NCBI GenBank assembly: GCA_964621615.1
Contig: CAZUMW010000011.1
Span: 1 to 64,000 of the forward strand
Reading direction: 5' to 3'
Source: CAZUMW01 sp964621615
GTDB lineage: Bacteria; Desulfobacterota; WTBG01; CAIYCZ01; CAIRTM01
DNA: 64,000 bases
Shown here: positions 15,903 through 25,100 of the stretch, piece by piece
How the letters are laid out: every line of letters begins with the position of its first letter
How positions within the stretch are numbered: position 1 is the first letter of the stretch
Position numbers and translations under genes: made by a program
The notes under the pieces: model-generated
The model's input: the letters and a program-made list of their open reading frames with translations, nothing else
The model's database searches: none
What the model was told of the DNA's origin: nothing

Positions 15903-16814
15903 ATGGAGCCGGTTATCTGTGTTGATGCCGTTGTCAAATCGTACGGATCGGTTAAAGCGCTTAACGGAGTAAGCCTGTCCGTGGGCAGCGGAGAAATATT
16001 CGGATTCCTGGGCCCCAACGGCGCAGGGAAAAGCACCTTTGTCAAATTATTGCTTGGCCTGGTGTCGCCTTCCGGGGGCAGGGTGGAGCTGTTCGGCAAT
16101 GATGCCGGAAAAACTGCACAGCGCCGGAACGTGGGCTTTCTTCCCGAGACAACGGCGGTGTACCCTTTTTTAACTATTGGTGAGTTCATACACTATCACT
16201 GCGTGCTGGGTGAAATACCACCCAGGACAAGAAAACAAGAAGCGCAGCGCTGCCTTGAAGCAGTGGGAATGATACAGCATGCGCGGAAGCGATTGGGGTC
16301 ACTGTCAAAGGGAATGCTCCAGCGCGTGTGCATCGCTCAGGCGCTGCTCGGCAGCCCGCAGCTGATAATTCTTGACGAGCCGACATCCGGGCTTGACCCG
16401 ATCGGGATTAAAGAGCTTCGATCATTACTTCTCGCGGTCAGGGAGCGGGGAGGCACTGTTTTCCTCAGCTCGCATTTATTATCAGAGGTTGAGCGGACGT
16501 GTGACCGGGTCGCGATTCTTCATCAGGGAAAAATCATACGAAGCGGAAGCAGAAGTGACTTAACAGGCAAAGAGCGATATCTTGAGGTTGTAGCGGAAGG
16601 GGTTTCCGAGCAGGCGGTACAGGCCCTTAACAGGACCGGAGTAACCAAGCCGGTTGAGCGTGACGGAAACAGGCTGATTGTCTACCCGGGCAGCGAATCG
16701 CATTCTGTCGATATTCACCGTATTATTGTCGAGCAGGGTGGGGCACTGTCTTCAATGTGCTGGAAAGGCGAATCTCTTGAAGAACTATTCTACAGGCTGG
16801 TGAAAAATGGGTAA
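15903..16814 (+). CDS. ABC-2 type transporter, ATP-binding subunit
   Basis: The 303-residue ATPase drives the permease encoded next. It shows Walker A GPNGAGKST (about 38-46), a Q-loop region with FLPETTAVYP, the signature LSKGMLQRV, Walker B LIILDEPTSGLDP and the switch His in LSSHLLSEV. The C-terminal extension (about 215-303) is the usual substrate-type tail of CcmA/NatA-like subunits. It overlaps the permease start by 8 bp. Comparable pairs export lipids, polysaccharides, peptides or cations. The substrate is unknown. Confidence 0.93.
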   Translation: MEPVICVDAVVKSYGSVKALNGVSLSVGSGEIFGFLGPNGAGKSTFVKLLLGLVSPSGGRVELFGNDAGKTAQRRNVGFLPETTAVYPFLTIGEFIHYHCVLGEIPPRTRKQEAQRCLEAVGMIQHARKRLGSLSKGMLQRVCIAQALLGSPQLIILDEPTSGLDPIGIKELRSLLLAVRERGGTVFLSSHLLSEVERTCDRVAILHQGKIIRSGSRSDLTGKERYLEVVAEGVSEQAVQALNRTGVTKPVERDGNRLIVYPGSESHSVDIHRIIVEQGGALSSMCWKGESLEELFYRLVKNG

Positions 16815-17607
16815 GACATGGGCAATAGCTAAAACGGGCATTAAAGAGTGCCTTCGATATAAGACGCTGTACGGCATACTGGTTATGGCAATTTTGTTTG
16901 TGTATCTGGGAAAAGGCTGTAATCCGGGAACCATACGAGGCGAGGGGATCTTTTTTGATGAACGTGCGCTGCGTGATATGGCAATGGGGGCTGCGTATCA
17001 CGGGATAGTTTTCTGGAGCATCCTTGTGTGCGGAATGCTTTCAGCGCATGTTGTTTCCCGGGAAATCGAACAGGGAACGCTGGTTATGACGCTGAGCAGG
17101 CCGCTGAAGCGGTCAACATTTATGGCGGGCAAGCTGCTCTCGGCGCTTATTGTTTCCTGCGGCAGCATGCTTATTCTCGGCTCAGTTTTTTTTGCACTGT
17201 TTTATTTTGAAGGGGGAGGGCTGAACAACAGGATATGTTTCAGCTTTCTTATAGCCGTTGTCAGCCTTGTGATGTTTGCCCTGATGACCTTGATGCTTTC
17301 TCTTGTCATGCCGCGCTTAATGACACCAGTGGTTTGTGTTGTTCTATATTTTTTCAGCCTCTGGAGCTCTGTGCCGTTTCATTCAGATAAAATACGTTTC
17401 ATATGGGAGCCGTCAGACAATGTTCATTTATCCCATATGCTGCTTCCGCGATTCGGTGATCTGCAGTTTCTGGGTGCAGCCTATATCAGCCGGCCGGTAA
17501 CGTTTTCACAGCTGTCGGCACCGCTGCTCAGCACTGTTTTGTATTGCATGCTTTTCTGGGCAATAAGCTGGTATATTTTTCAGCGCCTTCAGTTACAGAA
17601 TGATTGA
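16807..17607 (+). CDS. ABC-2 type transporter, permease subunit
   Basis: A 266-residue inner-membrane protein with about six hydrophobic segments. The N-terminal helix (KTLYGILVMAILFVYLG) leads into a periplasmic loop. The conserved cytoplasmic coupling region EIEQGTLVMTLSRPLKRSTFMAGKLLSALIV is typical of NosY/ABC-2 exporters. The start ATG lies within the last codons of the ATPase gene. Substrate cannot be inferred. The nearest downstream gene, efp, is unrelated and has its own 124-bp upstream region. Confidence 0.88.
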   Translation: MGKTWAIAKTGIKECLRYKTLYGILVMAILFVYLGKGCNPGTIRGEGIFFDERALRDMAMGAAYHGIVFWSILVCGMLSAHVVSREIEQGTLVMTLSRPLKRSTFMAGKLLSALIVSCGSMLILGSVFFALFYFEGGGLNNRICFSFLIAVVSLVMFALMTLMLSLVMPRLMTPVVCVVLYFFSLWSSVPFHSDKIRFIWEPSDNVHLSHMLLPRFGDLQFLGAAYISRPVTFSQLSAPLLSTVLYCMLFWAISWYIFQRLQLQND

Positions 17608-17731
17608 TGCGGCATCCCGGTTCTGATATATTTTTTAATTAAGTGAACCATATCCATGCCTCGCCTCACTTTAGAATATAACCACAGAGTGCTTTTACAG
17701 TTACTAACAGAAAGATACGAGGAGCGCACCG

Positions 17732-18298
17732 ATGCTAGACACGTCTGCTATCAGAAAAAACCTCAAGGTTGAAATTGACGGGGATCCCTGGGTTGTCGTG
17801 GATTTTCAATTTGTGAAACCCGGTAAAGGACAGGCATTCACCAGAACCCGGCTCAAAAACATGCTTACCGGAAATGTAGTGGATAAAACATATAAGTCAG
17901 GAGAAAAAATCGGCAATGAAGCCCGAATCGATGAAAAGGAGATGATGTTTCTTTACGCTCAGGGAGATACCTACACGTTTATGGATAATACAACGTATGA
18001 CCAGGTCGAGCTTACCGGCGAACAGCTCGGGGATTCGAAAAATTTTCTTACCGACAACCTCAACGTTGAAGTCCTTTATTTTCATGATAGACCCATTGGT
18101 GTGAATCTTCCTAATTTTGTCGAGCTTCAGATTGTTGAAACAGAGCCGGCGGTCAAGGGCGATACCGTTACAGGAGCTACAAAACCGGCGACTCTTTCCA
18201 GCGGGCATGTTGCAAATGTGCCTCTTTTTGTCAATGGTGAGGAGTGGGTCGTTGTTGACACCCGCACCGGTGAGTATGTGGAAAGGGCGAAAAAATGA
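17732..18298 (+). CDS. efp: Translation elongation factor P
   Basis: EF-P rescues ribosomes stalled at polyproline. The 188-residue protein has all three beta-barrel domains. The domain I loop reads VKPGKGQAFTRTRL with K32 in the position of E. coli K34, the residue modified by lysylation. Domains II (FMDNTTYDQVEL) and III (VNVPLFVNGEEWVVVDTRTGEYVERA-like end) are complete. GGAG precedes ATG 17732. The overlapping epmA gene encodes the enzyme expected to modify K32, so the pair is a self-contained modification unit apart from the missing epmB. Confidence 0.97.
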   Translation: MLDTSAIRKNLKVEIDGDPWVVVDFQFVKPGKGQAFTRTRLKNMLTGNVVDKTYKSGEKIGNEARIDEKEMMFLYAQGDTYTFMDNTTYDQVELTGEQLGDSKNFLTDNLNVEVLYFHDRPIGVNLPNFVELQIVETEPAVKGDTVTGATKPATLSSGHVANVPLFVNGEEWVVVDTRTGEYVERAKK

Positions 18299-19212
18299 GG
18301 GGGGATCCCCCCGGCGAATATGAATTGCCTGAAGATGTGCTTCATATGCTCAGGGTCCGTCACCGGCTGCTGTCAGCAATTCGTCATTTTTTCGATGCGC
18401 GGGGTTACCTCGAGGTTGAGACACCAGTGCGCGTGCGATGTCCCGGCGTCGATCCCCATGTGGACGCGTTTTCAGCCGGCGGGGGCTTGTATCTGGCGAC
18501 ATCACCTGAATTGCATATGAAGCGGCTGCTGTGCAGGCAGGCTCCAAAAATTTATCAAATCACTCATGCGTTTCGTAAAGGAGAGCGGGGCAGCCGTCAC
18601 AACAGCGAATTTACAATTCTTGAGTGGTACCGCACCGATACTGACTATCTGGGCATAATGGAGGAAGCTGAGCAGCTTCTCAGTGAGGTTGCCGTACGCA
18701 TTGCAGGCGCCGGGCGATTTGCTTTTCCGCTGCAGCGTATCAGTGTGGACCTTTTTTTTCATCAGCATGCCGGGTGGGAGCCCTCCAGATCATGGGATGA
18801 AAGCCGCTATAACCGCGACTGGATGGATAAAATCGACCCTGCGCTTAGACAGATGCCTCCGGTGTTTCTTGTTGATTTTCCTGCGCCGCTGGCTTCGCTT
18901 TCCCGGCTGCACAGAGACAACCCGCTGCTGTGTGAGCGATTCGAGCTTTTTATAAACGGCCTTGAAATCGCCAATGCGTTCACCGAGCTGACCGATCCGG
19001 ATGAGCACGAAAAGCGCTTTGACAGTTCAGCGCATATCCGGCGCGGGCTGGGAAAGGTTCCGTATGTGCCTGATGACGGGTTTCGCAAGGCTTTTCAAAG
19101 CGGTCTTCCTGAATCGGGAGGGATTGCTGTCGGTATTGACCGCCTGGTTATGGCGCTGTGTGATTGCTCCGAAATAGAATCTGTTATGGCATTTCCTCTT
19201 TCCCGCTTATAA
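18295..19212 (+). CDS. epmA: EF-P--lysine ligase EpmA (PoxA/GenX)
   Basis: EpmA is a truncated class II lysyl-tRNA synthetase that attaches (R)-beta-lysine to the EF-P lysine. The 305-residue product keeps the catalytic domain and lacks the anticodon-binding domain. Motif 1 region is FFDARGYLEVETPVRV, motif 2 is HAFRKGERGSRHNSEFTILEWYR, and motif 3 is GGIAVGIDRLVMALCD. ATG 18295 overlaps the efp stop by 4 bp, so the genes are coupled. In enteric bacteria epmA and efp are usually apart. The lysine 2,3-aminomutase EpmB gene is not in this window. Confidence 0.93.
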   Translation: MRGDPPGEYELPEDVLHMLRVRHRLLSAIRHFFDARGYLEVETPVRVRCPGVDPHVDAFSAGGGLYLATSPELHMKRLLCRQAPKIYQITHAFRKGERGSRHNSEFTILEWYRTDTDYLGIMEEAEQLLSEVAVRIAGAGRFAFPLQRISVDLFFHQHAGWEPSRSWDESRYNRDWMDKIDPALRQMPPVFLVDFPAPLASLSRLHRDNPLLCERFELFINGLEIANAFTELTDPDEHEKRFDSSAHIRRGLGKVPYVPDDGFRKAFQSGLPESGGIAVGIDRLVMALCDCSEIESVMAFPLSRL

Positions 19213-19229
19213 CGTACAGTGGTTCAGCT

Positions 19230-20069
19230 ATGAGACGGTTTGCCAAGAAATATTTTCTTCAATTATTTTCTGAAAAACCGGAAGTTTTTGGAAATATTTC
19301 TGAGCGCATGCTTTCTGCAGAACAGGTGGATCATTTGCGGGTGATTCCCGACGTTATAATAGGAGATATTTCCGGCACCAGTGATCCATCGCCGCTTCTG
19401 GCCCTGCTTGCGGAGCATAAACCCGATGCTTTTTTACCGACAATCTCATATACCGGAACAGAATTCGGAAAGTGGGAACAATACGGAGCTGTTTATAAAT
19501 TTATTCAGCATGAAGCTGAAAAAAAGAATCATATTTATGTAGCGGAACCGGTTGTCCTGGGGGCTCCGCAATTCTGGTGGGCACTTAATGGCCGATTTGC
19601 CGACACGCTGCACACAATGTTCGGGTTCAGCTGCAGGTGTCTGGGATGTAAGTTGTACAATTGTGCGCTCCGGATTCCGCTGGCAAAACGTATTAATGCC
19701 CGTGTTTATGCAATCTCCGACAGGAGCGGCGTTGAATGCAGCCGAAGCAGCTCGTGTCTGTCGGCACACATAACCGGACATCTGAATAAATTTCTCTCCG
19801 GGTTCGGGCTTACCTTATTGAAGCCCGAACCCGGTATCGTTAATCGGGAAACCGAAAGCGATGACAGTATATTTGACGCGGGCGGGTTTATGCAGTGCGC
19901 TGTGTCCGGAAACAGTTATTTAAATACATCTGTAACCGGAAAACACAAAGTAATTGATGCATATTTTGAAACATTTGCCATCCCTGTTGCAGCAAAAGTA
20001 TTGAGCAGAACGCTGGCCGGATTACCGGTGGATTATGTTAAAGAAGCAGAGGAAACGCTGAGAAAGTAA
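19230..20069 (+). CDS. Unknown cysteine-rich protein with CxCxxC and RIPLAK motifs
   Basis: Not recognised. 279 residues from ATG 19230 (the open frame upstream overlaps epmA and lacks a ribosome site). The first third is Rossmann-like (VIPDVIIGDISG..., HKPDAFLPTISYTG). A compact motif follows: FSCRCLGCKLYNCALRIPLAK, then VYAISDRSGVECS. The pattern of a Cys cluster followed by a helix and a ISxRxG strand resembles adenine-nucleotide alpha-hydrolase-like enzymes that use a bound metal or Cys pair, but no classical SGGxDS loop is seen. It precedes the PqqD-like gene by 200 bp on the same strand, so membership of the peptide cluster is possible but unproven. Confidence 0.55.
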   Translation: MRRFAKKYFLQLFSEKPEVFGNISERMLSAEQVDHLRVIPDVIIGDISGTSDPSPLLALLAEHKPDAFLPTISYTGTEFGKWEQYGAVYKFIQHEAEKKNHIYVAEPVVLGAPQFWWALNGRFADTLHTMFGFSCRCLGCKLYNCALRIPLAKRINARVYAISDRSGVECSRSSSCLSAHITGHLNKFLSGFGLTLLKPEPGIVNRETESDDSIFDAGGFMQCAVSGNSYLNTSVTGKHKVIDAYFETFAIPVAAKVLSRTLAGLPVDYVKEAEETLRK

Positions 20070-20270
20070 TTCCTTGCGTGATGTATTCAGCTGATAAATC
20101 TGCGGCACTTATTTCTGGCCATGTCCTAACTGATAATTAAAGTTTTGTTCTAAATGATCGAAAATGGTGTTATAAGAATGATAGTCGCTGTATTGTCATT
20201 ATAATTATTTATTAAAAAAATTTCATTTTATGCAATAATATTTAATTAAGAATTATATAAGAATAAAATT
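20070..20270 (+). promoter_or_regulatory. AT-rich upstream region of the RiPP-like cluster
   Basis: A strikingly AT-rich 200 bp with no gene. It holds several TATAAT-like boxes (for example in the 20200-20265 stretch) and must contain the promoter of the PqqD-like gene. No distinct operator or riboswitch is seen. Base composition differs from the flanking genes. Confidence 0.4.
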
Positions 20271-20531
20271 ATGAAACCAAAGCATAGAATAAAATTTAAC
20301 ATACAGGATTTGGGTGATGAAGTATTAATTTATGATGATGAGCGCGAATGTGTCCATGTCATGAATCATACTGCACATACTATTTGGAATATGTGTAACG
20401 GGGAACATACCCCTGAGGATATTACGGCCAAACTTCAGGAGCTGTTTCCGGATATTGATGGGCAGCAACTGCGAGAAGATGTTGATACAACAATTAATGA
20501 TTTTTTGAAGAAAAAAATATTGATTGAGTAA
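20271..20531 (+). CDS. PqqD-like protein (RiPP recognition element)
   Basis: 86 residues, the usual size of free-standing PqqD-family proteins, whose winged-helix fold (RRE) binds the leader of ribosomally made peptides. Visible features are an N-terminal beta hairpin (FNIQDLGDEVLIYDDERECVHVMN), the family hallmark NHTAHTIWNMCNGEHTPEDITAKL, and a C-terminal helix ending FLKKKILIE. It lies 103 bp upstream of a 36-codon precursor-like gene. No modifying enzyme of the radical SAM class, which PqqD proteins often serve, is nearby, so its catalytic partner is not identified. The HPr-kinase-like protein downstream is the best candidate. Confidence 0.85.
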   Translation: MKPKHRIKFNIQDLGDEVLIYDDERECVHVMNHTAHTIWNMCNGEHTPEDITAKLQELFPDIDGQQLREDVDTTINDFLKKKILIE

Positions 20532-20549
20532 AAAAACCGAAAAAGTAGC

Positions 20550-20578
20550 TTGACAGACAGGAATTGTTCTTGTACAAA
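20550..20578 (+). promoter_or_regulatory. Sigma-70 promoter of the precursor peptide gene
   Basis: A perfect -35 box TTGACA (20550-20555), a 17-nt spacer and TACAAA (20573-20578). The precursor start codon lies 57 bp further on. With the terminator at 20793-20829 this makes the peptide gene an independent short transcription unit of about 240 nt. Confidence 0.6.
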
Positions 20579-20634
20579 TAGAGTAAAAGGACAAAAAAAC
20601 CCATTAATGAAATGAAACACAGAGAGGGGTTGAA

Positions 20635-20745
20635 ATGGACCATATCAGAGAATATGAAAAACCTGAGGTCATTACTTATTCCGAAGAAGATATTTTCGAA
20701 ATAATCGGACCGGCACAGACAATAACAAGCGACGCAGGAGTATAA
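20635..20745 (+). CDS. Putative RiPP precursor peptide (36 aa)
   Basis: ATG 20635 is preceded by an excellent ribosome site (GAGAGGGG, 7-14 bases upstream). The 36-residue peptide is acidic at the N-terminal two thirds (KPEVITYSEEDIFEIIGPAQT) and ends in a short tail ITSDAGV. Leaders with a YSEEDIxEIIGPAQT-like block are typical of small RiPP precursors encoded next to PqqD-like and HprK-like genes. The block would be the leader bound by the recognition protein and the tail the core, or the cut may fall after GPA. The tail has few modifiable residues (two Thr, one Ser, one Asp), so the modification is not obvious. The gene has its own promoter and strong terminator. Confidence 0.75.
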   Translation: MDHIREYEKPEVITYSEEDIFEIIGPAQTITSDAGV

Positions 20746-20792
20746 ACATAATTCTAATATCGATTTAAATAATTAGTTTTGTGAATTTGAAA

Positions 20793-20829
20793 ATGAGGTT
20801 ATAGTTACTATAACCTCATTTTTTTTTTG
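20793..20829 (+). terminator. Strong rho-independent terminator after the precursor peptide
   Basis: A perfect 13-bp stem, AATGAGGTTATAG (about 20792-20804) pairing with CTATAACCTCATT (20808-20820), closes a 3-nt TTA loop and is followed by at least eight T. The stem is AT-rich but long. It isolates the precursor transcript from the kinase-like gene 52 bp downstream, or attenuates read-through to it. Confidence 0.9.
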
Positions 20830-20881
20830 CAAAACAAGTATGCTAATGCTCTTGTACTATTACTCCGCTGGTATTTAATAA

Positions 20882-22060
20882 ATGAAAAAAAACAGTGTAT
20901 ATTCTGCTGATGTTGATCACCTGAATAAGATGGCCCCGTATTCATGTTTGTTCACTTTTTTTGATATCGGGGTTAGAATATCATCAGACAGCAACGAATT
21001 CATAGATCTCGTTCAAGGTGTGTATCCACACTTTGTCGCCCTGCCTGATTCACGGACACAACTTAGCTGCTATATCCTTATAAACAGCTCAGCAGACGGA
21101 CCGTGCATCCTTTTTGACGATAAAACGTCGACTGTCTCATACCCCCTTCCATCCACAGAAAGTATTATCTGCTATGCAGAAATCATGTTATTCAAAAAGA
21201 TTTTTGATCTTCTTGACAACAAACTGATACTTCATGCAGGCGTTGTCGAAAAAGACAATGCCGGATATATTTTTTATGCACCATCAGGTATCGGGAAAAC
21301 GACATTAATGGTTGAGCTTATTAAGCGCGGGTACCGGTTTTTGTCTGATGAATTCTGTGTGCTGAACCTCGATGATTTCACCCTGCTTCCCTTTCCCCGG
21401 CGGTTAGGCATAAAAAAAAACAGCATGCTATATAACCACATTGATGTAAGCAATGCATATTATTTTGCTTTTGAGGATAAATATTTTGTGGATTGTAATG
21501 CTGTCAGGCAGCGGTGCATAGGAGATAGGTGTATACCAGCCTGCGTTATTGAACTTACCGATGACGTTACTGCCCCAGGAGGTGAATATAATTCACAAAA
21601 GCAGGATCGCTCATTCATCGATGTGATCTTGATTAATGACAATACCGAACTCATAAACAAATTGACATCACATGCCGGGGTCACTATTGCAGAAAAAAAA
21701 CGAATTGATTGTTACATCTCATATCGTCTCTGTATCCCGCATAGAAAAAACGTGCTCATGTCGTTTCACAATGTATGTGCGGCATACGATCATGATATAG
21801 TCGGGATATACAAAGACAATGAAAAAGTGCCTGATTATACAAAACCGGCATATTTAAAGAAGATATCTTCTTTTGAATCCATAGTTCACATTGTTGAACA
21901 CATGGTTAACCGGGCGCCGACAGCCGCCGTTACCAGACGGTACAACGGTAAAATGCTCCCTCTTATAATGGAGCTCAGCGCGATGTTTAAAAATGTTTCA
22001 TCATATGTGCTGCAGGCCGGGACATTGACATCGATGGGAGATATTGTAGACAGTTTGTGA
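20882..22060 (+). CDS. HPr-kinase-like P-loop protein of a RiPP-type cluster
   Basis: 392 residues. The P-loop YAPSGIGKTTLM lies at about 132-143 in a domain resembling HPr kinase/phosphorylase and PEP carboxykinase-type kinases (LILHAGVVEKDNAGYIFYAPSGIGKTTL, then GYRFLSDEFCVLNLDD and FPRRLGIKK). The N-terminal region (1-115) lacks known motifs. The C-terminal 130 residues are unassigned. HprK-like proteins occur in many RiPP clusters near PqqD-like proteins, including SynChlorMet-type cassettes and lasso-type kinases, where they may phosphorylate or activate the peptide. No strong ribosome site precedes ATG 20882, so expression may be low relative to the precursor. Function here is inference from context. 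Confidence 0.7.
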   Translation: MKKNSVYSADVDHLNKMAPYSCLFTFFDIGVRISSDSNEFIDLVQGVYPHFVALPDSRTQLSCYILINSSADGPCILFDDKTSTVSYPLPSTESIICYAEIMLFKKIFDLLDNKLILHAGVVEKDNAGYIFYAPSGIGKTTLMVELIKRGYRFLSDEFCVLNLDDFTLLPFPRRLGIKKNSMLYNHIDVSNAYYFAFEDKYFVDCNAVRQRCIGDRCIPACVIELTDDVTAPGGEYNSQKQDRSFIDVILINDNTELINKLTSHAGVTIAEKKRIDCYISYRLCIPHRKNVLMSFHNVCAAYDHDIVGIYKDNEKVPDYTKPAYLKKISSFESIVHIVEHMVNRAPTAAVTRRYNGKMLPLIMELSAMFKNVSSYVLQAGTLTSMGDIVDSL

Positions 22061-22140
22061 TATATATAAAATAGAATATGAAAAGGGCAGCCTGATTTAT
22101 GCGCGAACAATATTTTTTGATTTTAGGGTAGAGGGTGCTA

Positions 22141-25100
22141 ATGAATAAAATTACGGTAATCGCCGGTATTGTTTTAGCGTTTATGACCATCAATCTTAAG
22201 CCGGGATCATGTGATGAATCGGATGTTTTTGTTGAGCGAAGCACAGATACCGAGTTTTCTGCTGTCATAAACATACCGGAATATATGTTTTCTGAATCAC
22301 AGGCTGAAGGGTACAGCTCATGTACTGTTGAAGGATATGGGCATATAAAACAACCGGGTTCACCTGCTGTCCCCGCGCGGGGGATACTCATCGATGTGCC
22401 GATCGGAGCGGATGTAACACTGAGCGCCGAGCCGCTTGCCTGCGAGATCATCAATGACGTTGTGCTGGAGCCGGTACCTGAAAGAAATGCTGTTGCAGAC
22501 GCTTCCGGGGTGAGCCGCATAGTTGAAACATTTGAGGAAAACAGCAGGCAGTATTCCGTAAACAGATTCTTTCCTGCAAAGACAGCTGAAATCGAGTTCC
22601 TGGGCTATCTGCGTGACAGGCGGGTTGCCAAGGTAAACATTTTCCCGCTTCAGTATAATCCGGTTTTAACAACAGCTCGCGTTCACACGCGCATACGCTT
22701 AACGCTTGCGTTTTCATATTCCGTGGAAGAGCCTGCACTCAGCCGGGCGTTTCGTACAGGCTCAGCAGGGCCGCGATCTGAACACAGCAGCGTATATGAA
22801 CACATATATTCATCATGCCTGCTCAATTACACCAATAGAGACCGGAGCGGCACCCGAGAGAAACCGGCGGTGATAGAAAATTATCGCACCTCCGCATCAC
22901 TGTCATCAATCAAGAGCAGCCCGTTTGCCGTTAAAATAATTACGAGCGAAGAGGGCATGTGCAAAGTAACCTACGAGAGGCTTGAGAATACGGGCGTTGA
23001 CCTTTCATCGGCAACGCATGAGAACCTTGTAGTCGAGAACCGCGGTGAAATTGTCCCCACCTACTGCAGCGGAAGCGGGGATTTTTCGCCGGGCGATTAC
23101 CTCATCTTTTATGCCGAGGACTTTAAATCGCTTTATGCAAAAAAAAATGTGTACTGGCTGTATCAGGATGAAGTACATGCTGAGCGGATGCAGCTGATTG
23201 ACGGAACAGATGTATCCGGATTTGAGCAGAAAGCATCTTTCACACACACAGCACATGAAGAGGAGGATTTTGTTTACGAACAAAAGTGCCCTAATTGTTC
23301 AGATCATTATTTCTGGACGCATTTTAACGTAAATGCAACGGATGAAACCGAGGATCAATATCGTACCCGTGATTATACCGTTTACCTGGAAAATTTTGTT
23401 CCTGCCGGATCATTTTCGCTGACTGTTAATCTGAAGGGTGAAACATCTCTTGCTGCTGTCAATCCTGATCATCACACAAAAATTTACATAAACAATAACC
23501 TGGCTGCAGATTTCACCTGGGACGGAAATAAAGAGCTCGTAAAAGAAATTGACGGAATAGACCCGTCATATTTTGTGGATGGTGCTAACACAATAACTGT
23601 CGAGGCTGTGGGCGGCCTGAGTGACAGCAATATTGATTCATATTTTTTGAACTGGTTTGAGCTTTCATATTCTGACAGATTTATTGCTGAAGATGATCTG
23701 CTGCAATTTTCAGCGGATACAACATCGGGAGCATCATTTACGGTGGAGGGGTTTACGGACAGCGACATAATGCTTTTTGATGTGACCTCAGTTCAGAGCG
23801 TGAAACGTATTAGCGGGACGGTTACAGCCGACGGGTCTTCCTACAGCATTGCCTTCGGCGCGACCGGAGCACAGAACCGCACATACTATGCAGTGAGCGC
23901 CGGCGGCTTTGTGTCACCTGACGAAGTCGAGATGTATACTCCTTCTGATATAACCGGCACGCGGGACTCGGTTGATTATATCATCATTACCCACGAGGAT
24001 TTTTATAATACCGTTCTTGACCTTCAGCAGTATCGAGAGTCACAGGGGCTGACCGTTGAGGTGGTAAAAATTCAGGATATTTATGATTCCTATTCCCACG
24101 GAATAAAGGATGCGTCTGCAATAAAGGATTTTCTTGCGCACGCCTACACCGGGTGGCACAGCACCGATCACCCCGCCTATGTGGTGCTTGTCGGTGATGC
24201 ATCGATAGATTATCGTGACGATCTTGGGTATGCTGATGACGGAAACCGGGATTATGTTTCAACATATATTTATGAAACCGATGTTATCGGTGATACCCCG
24301 ACGGACAACTGGTTCGTCTGCGTCAGCGGCGATGATTACCTCCCCGATATGGTTATCGGGAGGATGTGTGTGAAAACACAGGATGACCTTGAAAACATAA
24401 TCAGTAAAATCAAGGCATATGAGCAGCAGGACCTGTCCCCATGGCAGGCAAATGTTATACTTGCAGCCGATAATGAGGATATGTTTGAATCCATATCGGA
24501 GGGCCTTATCGAGCTGCTTCCCGAGGGCTATAATGCTAAGGAAGTGTATATCGCCTCATACGATAAAACCTCGTCGGCGACTGATGATTTAATAACAAAA
24601 ATTAACTCCGGGGCTGTTTTGGTGAATTATACCGGGCACGGCGGCGTTGATGTGTGGGCCGATGAGGATCTGCTTCAGACTCCCAATGCGGTGCTGAATC
24701 AGTCACGAAACGATATGGAGCTCATAGCCAATCGTGACAAGCTTCATTTCCTGATCGTGCTGAACTGCCTCAGCGGTTTTTTTGCGCATTACAAAGATGA
24801 GTACTGCCTTGCAGAAGAATTTGCCCGTGCCGCCAATAAGGGGGCAATTGCCTGTTTGGCGTCCACGAGCTCAGGTTTTCCATCTGAGCACAGAGTGCTT
24901 GGAGAGTTTATATATGATGATTTTTTCACGAATGGAACAACGACTGTCGGGCCGCTGGTGTATGCTGCCAAGATTAACACGTATAATCAGGTTTATTCCC
25001 GGGATATCGTTGAAACATTCACCCTGTTCGGCGACCCTGCAACTGAATTGAAATTGATTCGCGATTTTGGTGATTTTTCTCCGCTATCCCCTGATAACAC

